Positions 1 to 11,727 are shown, numbered from the stretch's first letter. The stretch: 64,000 bases of DNA from Bactericera cockerelli (GCA_024516035.1 CM044958.1:20916568-20980567), one strand, 5' to 3'. The notes: generated by a model from the letters alone, not told the origin. Program-made: numbers and translations.

Positions 1-1493
1 AACTTTAAAGGATTGCAAACTAATTGTAACTTGAAGTCAGAAATTTAAATTTAATTATGTACAAAACATAGTTTGAAGAAACAACGTGGACAAGACACCC
101 CCATCGGTGTCTTGTCCGAACAAATAATTGTAGGGTATTAAACAAATAACTTTTTGTCCAAAACCCTACAATACCCCACAAGGTACTGGACAAACATCTT
201 TTGAAAAAAACATTACATTCAGTTTTTTATCATTTTTCTCTGGAACAGAATACGCGATTTGATTAAGTATAAGTTTATATTCAATCCAGCTTAAAGAAAA
301 GCGAATTCAGTGGTGTATAAAACATAATTTTCATAAAATGTGCACAAAACAGGATTTGAAAATTCGCTCCTCAATTAGGAAAAGTAGAAAAAGAAATAAA
401 TGAAAATATTTTCTTTCCTCTATTATGATTGTGTTAAACCTTACCAACCTCTTACTCAAGCAGACTTGTGGTTCTTGAATTATTTTTTATAGGGAGTGAA
501 CCTATTACTCTTTGATGAGGGCATACGCTTAAAAAAGAAAAAAAAAAAAGAATGTCAATCAAATAATAGACTAACGTTTGTGTAAACTGTTAGCGTAATG
601 GGACTCCATGTTAATTACTAGAAAAGTAACATAAATTGTCTTTATAAAATTCTACCAAAGGTAGTTTTTGATCTCACGATCTCTGTATCCTGTTACATCT
701 ACTACACCACGAAGCTTGTGGCTAATGAGAAATCCTTTCCTACTTGCCTGATGGTGTCTGAAAGTTGTATCCAAATATGTAATCTTGTTTTACCAGCTTT
801 TGGGCTGAAGTTGAATATCTAAAATGTTAACAGTATATTATTTCTCATTATTGTAATTTTGTAACTACTATACAAAGCACATCAGCATAAATAGTAATCT
901 GTAGTCCTCGTACATTGTAAAGAAAAGATAATTATGATAATATAAATTATTGTAATGTTTTGTACAGTCTTGTGATATTTTAGCTCGTAAGTTGATTTGT
1001 AATTAACCATTCCTCTGTACACAATAAAATACATAGCTTTTATTTCAATGTGTTGAAGTTGGTTCTATTTCTTTTTAAAGAATATTCATAGAAATTGTTT
1101 AAAAAGAGCAATATGTATAGGTATTCACTAGTACAGCTAGTACACAGTATGTTTCTGAAAAGGTGGCCACGCCCTCGTAACTTTTTAACGCGATGGAATT
1201 TTTCAACTCTGTAAAGTTCGAAGGATTGATAGTGCTCTATGGCCCATCCGGTGGTCATACGTACTTATTTTGGGCCCGGGCCGGCCCTTCCGTTTTTAGG
1301 CTATATTGTTTAATTTTTCTTGCGAATTTTAAATGGAATGCCATATAAATAATAAATTTATTATTCCTGTTAATTAAAGCCTAAAATAGGCTGAGAATAA
1401 TAACCTTTTCATATAATATGAATGAATGTGTACACTGTACAGTGTACATTGTACATGATGTAAATTATGTTCGGTTCCAAGTTGAAAAAGACA
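1..1493. other. AT-rich sequence without recognised gene
   Basis: No supported gene. A short hairpin at about 92-118 (AAGACACC, six-base loop, GGTGTCTT) is followed by a near-inverted pair around GTAGGGTATT and AATACCCC. There is an A-run near 538-551. The few short open frames have no recognisable domain. Confidence 0.5.
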
Positions 1494-1676
1494 TCTATAC
1501 TTATAAAAGAGAGTTTCACTCACTGACTGACTGACTCACTCACTGATTAATCACTGTTTCTCCGAACTGGTAAGGATTTTTCGAAATTCCCATTACAACA
1601 CATGCCATTGGTGAAAAAGGATTTTTTTGCTTTCACGGCCATGCCTCGGCCCGCAAAGCGGGCGACAGCCCGCTAG
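1494..1676 (+). mobile_element. Non-autonomous Helitron, family HelA, copy 1
   Basis: The element starts with TC after a host A (TCTATACTTATA) and ends in CTAG before a host T. About 10 bases before the CTAG is the hairpin GCCCGC-AAA-GCGGGC. TC start, 3' hairpin, CTRR end and A/T insertion site without target duplication are the defining Helitron features. A GACTGACTGACT run lies near the 5' end. No helicase or Rep coding sequence is present, so it depends on an autonomous relative. Confidence 0.8.
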
Positions 1677-1794
1677 TATTTCTATAAACGCCTGATATTT
1701 TTTGTATATGCAATATACAATACATAATACCTCATTACAATCTATATCTATAATTATTCTATCGGTATGTACAATTGTACATATTATGTTCTTT

Positions 1795-2260
1795 ATACAA
1801 ATCCACAACGTTCAACCGATTTTGATGAAATTTTGGGGCCGAGGTCCAAAAAGTTCAAGATATCAAAAAAATGATCAGAAGAGACCCCTATTATTTTTTT
1901 AATCTAAGACATAATTGTTCTCTAATATTTTTTTGTATCTTTAACCAATTCAAAGAAGCGGCACTTGCGGCCAATATTTGCGGTCCTGCGGCCGCAGTCT
2001 GCGGCCGATTGCAACCAAAAGTTTCGTGGTTTGTCTGGTGTATAATTATAATTAGCATACCAAATTTCAAGTCTCTAGCTCTTACCGTTCTCGAGATATC
2101 CTGTTTACAGACAGACAGACAGACAGACAGACGCACGGACCAATGGCTGAAAACAACTTTTTTGGTATCCTGAGGCTATAATTCGTCCAGAAATGTGAAA
2201 AACTGGGTAGGTCAAATTTTCGACGAATACAATTCTTTCCTTATTATAGGATAAGGAAAG
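1795..2260 (+). repeat. Unclassified dispersed repeat ending in a hairpin
   Basis: Contains phrases shared with other repeats here (ACCGTTCTCGAGATA, a (CAGA)n tract at about 2108-2131, GTCCAGAAATG) and a GCGGCCGCAG-rich patch near 1985-2005. It ends in the stem CTTTCCTTAT...ATAAGGAAAG followed by TAAAA. Similar ends occur near 15041-15075, 23550-23572 and, inverted, 47625-47665. A 3' hairpin fits a Helitron-like element, but no CTAG end is seen, so the class is open. Confidence 0.5.
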
Positions 2261-2262
2261 TA

Positions 2263-2491
2263 AAAAAGGACTACCTACCTACCTATGTTTGTTTGTTTGT
2301 TTGTCCGGAGTTGTTTAGCCAAAACGGTAAGAGATACCGAAAAATGTCTCAGAATTGACCCCCCCAAAACCATTATCGCTTTGTCCAGAAAAATTATAAA
2401 AAGTTCAAAAAGGCATTGCTGTCCAGCAGTACGGCCATGCCTTAGTAAATTTGAAATTTAGTCCCGTTGCAAAGCACGGGCAAACGGCTAG
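2263..2491 (+). mobile_element. Non-autonomous Helitron, family HelB, 5'-truncated
   Basis: Second Helitron family. The 3' end has the hairpin CCCGT-tgcaaagc-ACGGG, then CTAG before a host T. Its 5' part (GGACTACCTACC...) matches the complete copy at 43926-44185, but the TC terminus is missing and it abuts the hairpin end of the preceding repeat. Confidence 0.75.
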
Positions 2492-3416
2492 TCTAGAATA
2501 AAAATAGGGAGGGTGACCAAGAATTTTTCTTTAAAATTTGCGATTTTTCTGCGGTTTTTCACCAGGAAATTGAGATTAGTAGCTGTGACCCGCTGTTTTT
2601 ATTTAGATGGCAACCATATTGGTTATCTTTCTATAACAGACACTTCTGCTTGTAGGTTGCCAAACCCCTGCTGAATCTCACTGACCTCACTCTGGACCCT
2701 ATAAATGCTCAATTTTCAGTTTTTGGAGCTTAACTGAAGATAAGGTGTGATGACCTATACTTTTAAGTGTAGCTTATAGCATGATCTATCAGATCACATG
2801 GCCAATTGTTAGTTTCTTGTGAGCGGTTCTCAAACTGTGGCCACCCAAAGATGGAAGAAAACGACCAACTCCATCTACGACAGCTGTGCAGCAAAAACGA
2901 ATGGTCTGAGAACAAAACGTCCGATACTATGCTATTAAAATTTACTGAATTAAACATTTCATAATCAGTCTCTTCAGTTCATTTGTTTGACTGACTCTCT
3001 AATCAAATAAGGCGACAGCCACGGGAAAAATCCATAACGGCAACAAAATGCCGGGGATTTTATCTGTACAAAATAATATACTCGATCTTTGTACTCCATT
3101 AGCAAAAAATCAGTCTTTCGTAATTATATTTTCAAAATATTTTACCTACGAGTAGGTACCTACCAACCATTAAGAACATAAATATGAAAGTGTAGGTATT
3201 AGATCTGGATTACATAATAAAAAAAATAATACCACATCCGTACTTCTCTTGTAAAATAATGATGAGTCAGAATTCAAAGGAAATCAAATGACAAGATTGT
3301 GCAAGCTTATTCAAGATTACTTCTTATTAGTTGAAAGAAATGTATTTACATAATTCATTATTATTATTTAACTTGACTATCAACCACTCGTGCCTTGTGA
3401 GCTGCACCAGCACCAT
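2492..3416. other. Unique AT-rich sequence
   Basis: No gene, RNA or repeat boundary that I can support. Short frames on both strands lack motifs. Confidence 0.4.
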
Positions 3417-3424
3417 TTCTCAAG

Positions 3425-3917
3425 GGCAAAAGGTGAGTTCGGTGCGAAGATTACCCGCACCTTTTTCGCATGTATGTATTCGGTGCCGCCTAAAAAAGGT
3501 GATGTATGAGTTCGGTATGACTTGGGTTTATAGTAGGGTTAGGTAAAATAAAATGAAGGCTATGCCTTGGGTTTATAGCAGGGTTAGGTAAAACACAATG
3601 AAGGCCATGTCTTGGGTTTATAGTAGGGTTAGGTAAAATACAATGAAGGCCATGTCTTGGGTTTATAGTAGGGTTAGGTAGAATACAATGACGGCCATGC
3701 CTTGGGTTTATAGTAGGGTTAGGTAAAATACAATGAAGGCCATGCCTATAAGGAAAAAAACACTATAATTACCTGATCATCAGGGCAAGTACCAGGGCAC
3801 CGAATTCATACATGACCTTTTTTAGGCGGCACCAAATTCATACGTACATGACCTTTTTTAAGCGGCACCGAACTCATACATTTTTTTTTATTATCCGCAC
3901 CGAACTCATACATAGCC
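3425..3917. mobile_element. Foldback DNA element with 8-bp TSD and internal minisatellite
   Basis: The 493-bp element is flanked by perfect 8-bp duplications TTCTCAAG (3417-3424 and 3918-3925). Its ends are GGC...GCC, and both arms carry GAGTTCGGTGCG-type sequence in opposite orientation, including AGGCGGCACC/GGTGCCGCCT. The loop holds five 45-bp repeats. An 8-bp duplication suits hAT or Merlin-like transposons; no transposase remains to decide. Confidence 0.7.
3521..3746 (+). repeat. 45-bp minisatellite, five copies
   Basis: CTTGGGTTTATAGTAGGGTT recurs at 3521, 3566, 3611, 3656 and 3701, exactly 45 bp apart, with a few substitutions between copies. It forms the loop of the foldback at 3425-3917. 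Confidence 0.9.
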
Positions 3918-3975
3918 TTCTCAAGAATAGAAGAATTCTTTGAGGTTTCATTAAATCCTTATTAAACTTGAAATA

Positions 3976-5823
3976 CAGGGTGTCCCGTATACAGATGCAA
4001 ATATTTTGAGGGTAGGTTCAGCCCACCGTGGACTATCATATGAGCGAAACTTGCAGTGGGGCATTTTGCTTCGTTAAAGAGTTATGGCCAAATCCCTGTT
4101 TTTCCCACAGGTCTAGAGGTCACTTGGATCGATGCACGTTTTTAAAGAAATGATAATAGCCAGTAAGTAATTTTTGACTTCATGTATGGATTTTTTTTTT
4201 TTTTTTAGAAGATTGGCAGTGGGCCAAAAATAAGCCCATATACAGCCACTTTATTTTTAGTAAAGATTACATACATAAATTCATATTACATAATACACTC
4301 AAAGTTCTACAAAATTGGATATTAGAGTAACAATAGGCATATAAAGAAAGGTAAAAGTTCAAAGTGTTTTCATTTTCATGGAGTAACAAAAAGATATAAA
4401 AAACGGGGTTTGAACCCGTTTGTTTGATTTTTTTTTTTTTTTTTTTAAACAGGGAGTCAACAACATAGATTGCTGACCCTAATAAAGCCGAAAACATGCG
4501 GATAGCATGAATCATGTATGGATAGTCATGCATATTTCCCTTCGAATGCAGTTGGTTGCATTAAAAAATATTGAAAGACCAGAGAGATATTTAATCATTA
4601 GTTCAATATTTTTCTAAAATTCGATTTTTCCCTTTTGTGAATTTAGAGTACTTCTACAATTGTAATTTTGCGTGTCACTAGGTAAAAAAATACCCTTTGC
4701 TATGTTGTTCCAATAAATTCAAAGTTCTCTCAGACGCTTGAAAAAACGAATGAGATACGCCTTATGAAACGGCACCTTGAGGAGAGAAACACATCTTTCA
4801 ATTTTTGAATCTGGGCGCTATTGCATATTGAAGAACACTCGATGCCTAGAAGCGGTCTGTGTGACCATTTTTGTGCCAACTGCAAGTTAATAAATGAAAA
4901 TTTTCTGAGTACAAAAAGATCTATTAACCAACTATATCAATAAAATCTTATAGATAAAATAACAAGGCCATCAATTTGTTCGGTGGAAGAGAAAGCCACA
5001 AGCTTTAACCTCGCCCTTGGTTAGCTACATACTCTTTTGGGTACTTTTCATTTCATGTCCTGTGTTGCAGAATGTATCATGTTTGTAGTTTATCAATAAA
5101 GTATTAATGATAATAATAATAGTAACCTGAAGATTGGATGTTCGAGTTTTACCCAAGGCTAATTTTCGGCACTTTTTTGTTAGGTTTTTGATAACATGAT
5201 TGTGATAAACACGAAAATGATATTTTTAATTTTACTTCTAAAAATAAAATCACAATTTTTGTTGTTAGCGCACAGTCTTTCTCCATGTGTATTCTTTATA
5301 CATAATTACACCACTGGTTGCTGCTTTCCTTGCAGCCTCTCTCATTTATCCTCATGACAACCCTGTGACCCCGTAACCCCATTCACATAAAAGTTCACAC
5401 CGACCGACCACTATGAATGATCAATTTCCCTCTGTTAAACATCCCAGAGCAGTGTATTTATACCTCAAATTACGCGCCAATTCTGTTAAATTCACGAAAG
5501 GGAAAAAAGGGAAAAATCGAATTTTAGAAAAATATTGAACTAATGATTAAATATCTCTCTGGTCTTTCAATATTTTTTAATGCAATCAACTGCATTCAAA
5601 GGGAAATATGCATGACTATCCATACATGAAGTCAAAAATTACTTACTGGCTATCATTTCTTTAAAAACGTGCATCGATCCAAGTGACCTCTAGACCTGTG
5701 GGAAAAACAGGGATTTGGCCATAACTCTTTAACGAAGCAAAATGCCCCACTGCAAGTTTCGGTCAGCCCACGGTGGGCTGAACCTACCCTCAAAATATTT
5801 GCACCTGTATACGGGACACCCTG
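3976..5823. mobile_element. TA/CAGGGT foldback element A
   Basis: A 1848-bp inverted-repeat element. Ends are CAGGGTGTCCCGTATACAG at 3976 and its complement ending at 5823, with TA on both sides. Each arm is about 340 bp once the nested insertion at 4191-4512 is removed; the central spacer of about 850 bp has no recognisable coding sequence. TA flanks fit the Tc1/mariner-type target, but without a transposase the superfamily is inference. Confidence 0.8.
4191..4512 (-). mobile_element. SINE-like retroposon nested in element A
   Basis: A 322-bp insertion in the left arm of element A, flanked by the 10-bp duplication CATGTATGGA (4181-4190 and 4513-4522). It starts with a T-run on the plus strand, so the tail lies on the minus strand. 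The minus strand contains GGGTTCAAACCCCG, resembling a tRNA/pol III B box. Neither arm-interior duplicate nor insertion is present in the right arm. Confidence 0.65.
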
Positions 5824-6067
5824 TATAATGACTCTCTATTGATACCTGTGCTCAGGTCAAAGTGAAATGTGTTTCTCTAGAGAAGCACAGGTATTGTATG
5901 TATAATTGTATATGTATCATTGTATCATGCCTCCTCCTCCAGTTATTGTATTACTAACTTCTAATTCTCTATTATTCATGATCTTATGTACAATTAGGTA
6001 GGTACCTACATTTTCAAATCATTATTTTCTTGATAGGAATATAATGTTTATAAATAAAATTGTGATA

Positions 6068-6298
6068 TCTTAATATATAAATGTCAAAGTCACTGACTGA
6101 CTGACTGATCATCGCTCTACAGCCCAAACCGTAATACCTAGCGAGCTGAAATTTGGTAGGTAGCTTTGTCTTATAGTCTAGATGTGCAATAAGACGGGAT
6201 TTTTCGAAATTCCCACTACAACACCTGCCATTGGCGAAAAAGGATTTTTTGCTTTCACGGTCATGCCTCGGCCCGCAAAGCGGGCGACAGCCCGCTAG
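6068..6298 (+). mobile_element. Non-autonomous Helitron, family HelA, copy 2
   Basis: Starts TCTTAATATATAAATG after a host A, carries (GACT)n, and ends with the GCCCGC-AAA-GCGGGC hairpin and CTAG before a host T. About 230 bp, no coding capacity. Confidence 0.85.
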
Positions 6299-8003
6299 TA
6301 ATAAAATAAAAAGAAACATTTACATATGTACCTATACAGTTAATATTTTTCAGTAGAATAAAAAATATTCTCAATTTTTTTCTCTTTACTTCTCTTATAT
6401 TGTATATTAATTTGTATTTATCTGTGTTGTATAATTGTCCAATCAATAAAGTTTTAAATAATAAAATATAATAAAACATTGGAAAAAATAGCTCCGGTTA
6501 AAGCTCATGAACCACTGAAAGATGTGCTGATATTAAATTTAATGTGCGGGCAGTGTGCACTTGTGAGCACGTAGTATGAGATTCCTAATAAATATCCCAT
6601 GAACAGCAAAATCAATATACAATCGATGCTACTCGATCATTTCTACGACTTTCTTGATTTATTTTATTTTACACGATTTAGAAAATTCTACATACCTCCA
6701 GCGTTGTACAGGTAAGTATTTGTTGAATGGGGCAATCCCCATGTTTCATGGATGACACTACGTTCCGGTGTGTGTGTGTGCAAGAGAACAATTTTATTTT
6801 CACTATAATTTGCGCGAACAACGAGTTTAGACAAACACGTCGGCCAAGATGTGAAGAATGCCCAAAGAAAGAGATATTTCACATTAAAATAAATGAAATG
6901 TTTTCGCATTCACACTAAAAAGATTGTTCAATACTACTCCTGTCTAAGTTGCAGACACCCCAGGTCGGCCTAACATACAATCTTCTTACATTCAAGTACT
7001 GTTAGCAAGAGTGTTTCATTAGCTGTCAATAAAGGCTGTACGAAAGGCCAAAGTTAATTTCAATTTCCAGTCATCACAAGAATAAATATGGAATCTAATT
7101 TTGTACAACGGTATTCTGGAACGTGCTGTTCTGTTGGAATGGCTAGTCAACGCCTTATGAATAAACAGATTCTTGTTGGTCCTTCCGTACAGAGATAAAT
7201 TTTCAATCCTCATTTATTGAAATAGAAACACCTATCTGTTGTTAATGTCCTATTTTATTCACAAGCAACATGATAGTTTATCAGCACCTTGAAAATTCCA
7301 CAGGAGTAGTTATTCCATAGAAGTAGGTATTCCATAGGAGTAGGTATGATTGGATCTGTTCTTTCGTCGCACTAAGAACGTTCAAAAAGTATGGTGGGAT
7401 CTGACTAACAGGTGCTCAGGTTCTACAATGAAACCTCAATGTTCCAATGCAGTTCCAGTATTTTATTCAGTCACATCATCATAAAGTGCATACCTATAAG
7501 TACGTACATTTACAGTTATAAATAATTCAGTAGCACAATATCTATCACACCATTTGAGCAATGTGGAGTACCTACGCTATGTTACGACTGAGAGACTTCA
7601 CGATGGAAAGCTGGTAAACGATTCACTATCTCTGCGCCACCTGATGTAGAAACTGTAGGAAACGCTACCGATATGGATCAGATGATGGGTATTTAAATTG
7701 ACAAATAAGAAATACCACGAACCTATCGAATTATATAAAACAATTGCTCGTTACAGTTGGTACACATTACCGTAATTGCGATTAGAATTGGTCTTATGCA
7801 AAACAAAAGTAAAAACCAACAGACTGCCGAGTCATCGGGCATTCGGAAATTAATCAAATGATCTGATTAAACCGCAGGAAGAAAATTTTCATTTCATATT
7901 TTTCCTCTTGTCAGGGGAAATCACTTTCCAGACAAATGTGACCAGCGAGCGGCAGCGATATCATGCGTGACCACCAGTTACCAGGCGTGGTTTTAGCAAT
8001 CTC
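6299..8003. other. Mostly unique sequence
   Basis: No gene supported. A (GT)n tract lies near 6769-6780. Short open frames near 6688-6918 lie opposite one another and show no domain. Confidence 0.4.
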
Positions 8004-8314
8004 TCATTTTGTAATTCGGTAAATCTTATATTTTAAATATAAGATTTACCGAATTACAAAATGAACAAAATTATTTAAAATATAGGATTTATCGAATTCC
8101 AAAATGAGCACCCTGTAGATATTCTCTTAAACTATCATGTAGGTACTCGAAGTTGTATAAAATTCAACGGGGAGTCCAAATCTGAAAGAAAAAAAAAAAA
8201 ACGAATAGAAGCAATTTTCAATTTTGTGTCTACACCAACTTACTTTTTATTTCAAGTAGTAAAATCTTTCAGTGTAGAAACCGAATTGAAAATGGCTTCA
8301 AAATTCCTAATTTT

Positions 8315-8336
8315 CCCCCCCCCCCCCCCCCCCCCC
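8315..8336 (+). repeat. Homopolymer of 22 C
   Basis: An uninterrupted run of 22 cytosines inside the hairpin core. The corresponding place in the related core near 31228 is T-rich, so the run expanded in this copy or is a sequencing artefact. Confidence 0.9.
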
Positions 8337-8441
8337 GATTTGAACTCTTCGTTGAATTTTATACCATTTCGAGTACACACATGATGGTTTAAGAGAATAT
8401 CTACAGGGTGGTCCATGCGACAGTATTAGTTAAAAAACCAT

Positions 8442-8616
8442 CATCATCATCATAGGGTGGCGTCATCGTGAACCATGGTAGCCAGACAGCGGAGGAATGA
8501 CTTAGCACTTCTACCACTGTCTTTACAAGGAGGCTAATAATTGACAAGGGCCCCCAGAACAAAACCAATATTGGTCTACTCCCTGTTTATAGTCAGTCCC
8601 TCAGCCAGACTGGAGG
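8442..8616 (-). mobile_element. Short insertion with (ATG)n tail, probable non-LTR retroposon end
   Basis: Interrupts element J between duplicated ACCAT (8437-8441 and 8617-8621); the related copy near 31338 is uninterrupted. On the minus strand it ends in (ATG)n, as 3' ends of some non-LTR retrotransposons or SINEs do. The body shows no domain. Confidence 0.5.
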
Positions 8617-8914
8617 ACCATAACTTTTTATTTATCTAAAATCGAAGTTTTTCTTGAATATTCAGTCTTTCTGTTCAATTTTACTTATCTTTGATTACCC
8701 ACATACAAGGTGTTGCACATAAAAATCATATCTCACCCTGTACAACACTTTAGTTTTGTTTTTCGGAGCTCAAGGTTCGAGATGAAAATCATTGTAGGTA
8801 GGAGTAATTAATATAAAATAATAGCAGTTCATGGTTAAAAAGCCACTGACTGAAAATTCCAACAGGTAGGTACTTTTTTTTCTATACTTTGCGTCACTAG
8901 GCAAAGCCTGTATA

Positions 8915-10090
8915 GGGGAAGGTGGGGGAATTGTGCGCACCTAAGCGAGAAATGTTGTAAAATCCTTACCGTTAGACCTAGAAAGTAAAATACGATATGA
9001 ATAAAAGTGAAATATTGTTGGCTAACTAATGAACAAGGCCAAAGTTTATTATAATGAACTAATAAAAAAAGAAAATCGTTTTTCTAAGAAAAGTCAAATG
9101 CGCACAATTCCCCAACCGTTGGGTAATGGTGCGCACGGGTTGGGGAATCATGCGCATGTGATCACTAGCTACTTTCATACCCGAAATAGTTGTTTTTTTC
9201 TTTTTAAATTTTCATGGATTTTGCAATCATCGCATATGTAGTTATGGGCACTGTTGGCATCCGTGCAGTCTGCGTGGTTCCAGGATGCACATACTGTACA
9301 CCTATACCATAGCTCTCTAGATTTTCCTGCTTCACCACAAACGCAACAATTCTCATTTGGAGGGGCATTATCTGCTGGAACAAATGTAAGGTCTTCGTCA
9401 TCAAATTCGTTGTCATCGCAAATGTCTGACACCTCTCCAGCAGACATATCAGATGAATCATCAATGTCAATATATGTTTTCTTGACCGCCTTCTTTTTAT
9501 GGTCTTCTTCTTCGTGTCACCAACTTTTGCATTCTGACTATTCGGTAAATCTTCATTTCCAAATTGCAGAACTCTCTTCATCTTTTTCTTCTTAGGATGA
9601 GGACCAACACTCAGTACCTTATCAGACCATGCATTAAAGAAAATAAGACAATGCATTAAATGTTGTATCTTACCCTTTAACTATATGTGGGGAATTGTGC
9701 GCATCCAGGCGCATAATTCCCCCACTAGCACATTTATTTTTTAATTTAATTAAAAAATTAGAACCACTTGCTTTAAAAACACAGCACTAATCACAGTTTA
9801 TGCACAACAATTCACCGTTTTTTTAGACACAAGCAATTTAAAAATTGACCAAGAAATCACAACTTACCGTCTTATTTCCTGGACAACGAAAATTATAAGA
9901 AAAAGTTGATTTTGAAACAATCGTCGCGTGCTCACAAATCAAAACAAAAACTCACTTCTGATAAGGTAGTACCACTTTCTCTCACTAGGGAGACTCTGTT
10001 ACTTTGGTCGTGCTCTCTGTCAGTGTTGCCAGATCTGAGATATATAGGTGCGTACCATTACCCGCTGCGCACGATTCCCCCACTTTCCCC
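8915..10090. mobile_element. Pogo/Tigger-like DNA transposon relic
   Basis: Flanked by TA on both sides (8913-8914, 10091-10092). The left end GGGGAAGGTGGGGGAATTG and the right end read in reverse, GGGGAAAGTGGGGGAATCG, form terminal inverted repeats of about 26 bp. Related subterminal blocks (GTGCGCA next to GGGGAAT) recur near 9095-9165 and 9689-9722, like binding sites for a transposase. Inside, on the minus strand, is the 3' end of a transposase-like gene with a PHD-type finger. At 1.18 kb it is far too short for a full pogo-like element (usually above 2 kb), so it is a deletion derivative. Confidence 0.75.
9175..9640 (-). pseudogene. 3' remnant of pogo-like transposase with C4HC3 (PHD-type) finger
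   Basis: The minus-strand frame ending at 9175 encodes an acidic stretch and then a zinc finger with the order CVC, RCTVC, WNHADC, CDDC, which is C4HC3 spacing typical of PHD fingers. Upstream of about 9515 the sequence continues in another frame with a basic stretch (PKKKKMKRVLQFGNE). The frame change falls in the AAGAAGAAG tract, so this is broken. In insects, pogo/Tigger-like transposases often end in a basic region plus such a finger, and the enclosing TIRs and TA flanks agree. The DDE catalytic domain and the DNA-binding domain are missing. A pyrimidine-rich stretch upstream could be an old splice acceptor. An unrelated PHD protein is less likely given the flanking TIRs. Confidence 0.65.
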
Positions 10091-10582
10091 TAATAACTAT
10101 AATAAGGTTAGTATTTGGGTTTACTTACCTATTTAGTGACACTTAACTACTCCTTTCTAACATTTAATTGGAAACGAATTATTTCTCTCGTCTGCCGTCT
10201 GTCCTCATCATATTCTCTTATTGTCAATAGAAAATAGAATGGTGTTTCTATTTTGTTTTCAATTAAAAAGTGGCAGGTATTCTTGGTTACTTACTAACTT
10301 GCTTTCTGTGGACAATGGGTATGCATGTTAGTACGTATTACCTTCCTGTTCTGAGAATTCCTGAGTGACGATCTGTGATACAGACTGGCGAGACTCTGAA
10401 TGTAGTACTGCTTGTGATTCTAACCCTTAAATCTTAAAATATCACCACTTTATTTAATAGAAAAAACCCCTATTAACGAGCCATTTTCCGTACGCCGCGC
10501 CGCCGCGCTCAATTTTATCCAATCGAGCTGAAATTTTAATGGTATGTATGTTCCTTAGTAATCAATTTGTACTTATTACATA

Positions 10583-11727
10583 CTAGCCGTTTGCCCGTGC
10601 TTTGCAACGGGACTAAATTTCAAATTTACTAAGGCATGGCCGTACTGCTGGACAGCAATGTCTTTTTGAACTTTTTATAATTTTTCTGGACAAAGCGATA
10701 ATGGTTTTGGGGGGGTCAATTCTGAGACATTTTTCGCTATCTCTTACCGTTTTGGCTAAACAACTCCAGACAAACAAACAAACAAACATAGGTAGGTAGG
10801 TATAGTCCTTTTTTCTGTTTTATATACAGGGTGAGCATAAAGTCTCACCCCACCCCCCGTATCTCGAGAATGGCTGAAAATACAAGAAACCGCAAAAACC
10901 CGTATTCCTTAATTTATAGGGGATTCATTTTCCGCCAATTTTTTTTTTGCCTAAACGGCCCCAGTCAGGCTGGGCATGGACCAACTTTAAAATCTTAAAT
11001 AGAATGGTATGTCTTGTGGCATATTGTTTTAAAGTTCTCATAGAGAGACGTTCATTACAACAAATTTCAGTGAGCTACGACTTACCGTTCTCGAGATACA
11101 GGGTCGAACGTCCTGCGTAATATCCATATATTTTGACCTATAACTTGTTAACCGTAAATTATAGAAAAATGAAATTTGTTGATAATAACTCCTTATGACA
11201 AGCCCTGTCGAAAAAGGTATAACTCGACATACTCTGTTGATATTAGTTTCTGGTCGGTTTCGTCTGCCAGCCGGACGAACAGCCCGAAAATTTTTAACGA
11301 AAAAACAAATCAAGTTTTAACTTGTTCGAAAGTTCTTGCCATAAGGAGTTATTACCAACAAATTTCATTTTTCTGAATTTTATGGTCAACGAGTTATAGG
11401 TCAAAATATATGGATATTACGCAGGACGTCCGACCCTGTATCTCGAGAACGGTAAGTCGTAGCTCACTGAAATTTGTTGCAATGAACCTCTCTCTATGAG
11501 ACCTTTAAAACAATATGTCACAAGACATACTATTCTATTTAAGATTTTAAAGTTGGTCCATGCCCAGATTGCCCAGCCTGACTGGGGCCGGGTAGGCAAT
11601 TTTTTTTTGGCTGAAAATTAATCCTCTTAAAATCGAAGGGATACGTGTTTTTGCGTTTTCTTATATTTTCAGCCATTCTCGAGATACGGGGGGTGGGGTG
11701 AGACTTTATGCTCACCCTGTATAGAGA
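10583..11727 (-). mobile_element. Helitron HelB interrupted by palindrome D
   Basis: On the minus strand it starts TCTCTATA at 11727 beside the expected host base and ends with the CCCGT/ACGGG hairpin and CTAG at 10583. The 893-bp palindrome at 10827-11719 sits inside the TATATA of the 5' tip with TA on both sides. Removing it gives a normal HelB 5' end, so the Helitron was there first. Confidence 0.8.
10827..11719. mobile_element. TA/CAGGGT palindromic element D with an inner pair
   Basis: Near-complete palindrome of 893 bp. Outer ends are CAGGGTGAGC/GCTCACCCTG flanked by TA. An inner inverted pair ATACAGGGTCG (about 11097) and CGACCCTGTAT (about 11430) shares the same centre. The arms contain GGCCCCAGTCAGGCTGGG and CGTTCTCGAGATAC. 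Partial relatives lie at 13920, 15685, 60345 and 63650. No transposase. Confidence 0.85.

Larger units (their letters stand above)
8004..8775. mobile_element. Fragment of multilayer CAGGGT palindrome (element J)
   Basis: Starts with a 61-bp palindrome (8004-8064), followed by a diverged third copy running into CACCCTGTAG at about 8110. From there to about 8402 it matches the hairpin core of the seven-layer palindrome at 30346-31992. The rest matches that element's right-arm layers (GGTGGTCCATGCGAC, CACCCTGTACAACAC). The left outer layers are absent. A C-run sits in the core and a 175-bp insertion interrupts it at 8442-8616. Confidence 0.7.

Noticed and set aside
9029..9241. Plus-strand frames over the pogo-like relic
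   Set aside because: Shadow frames of the minus-strand transposase remnant and subterminal repeats.
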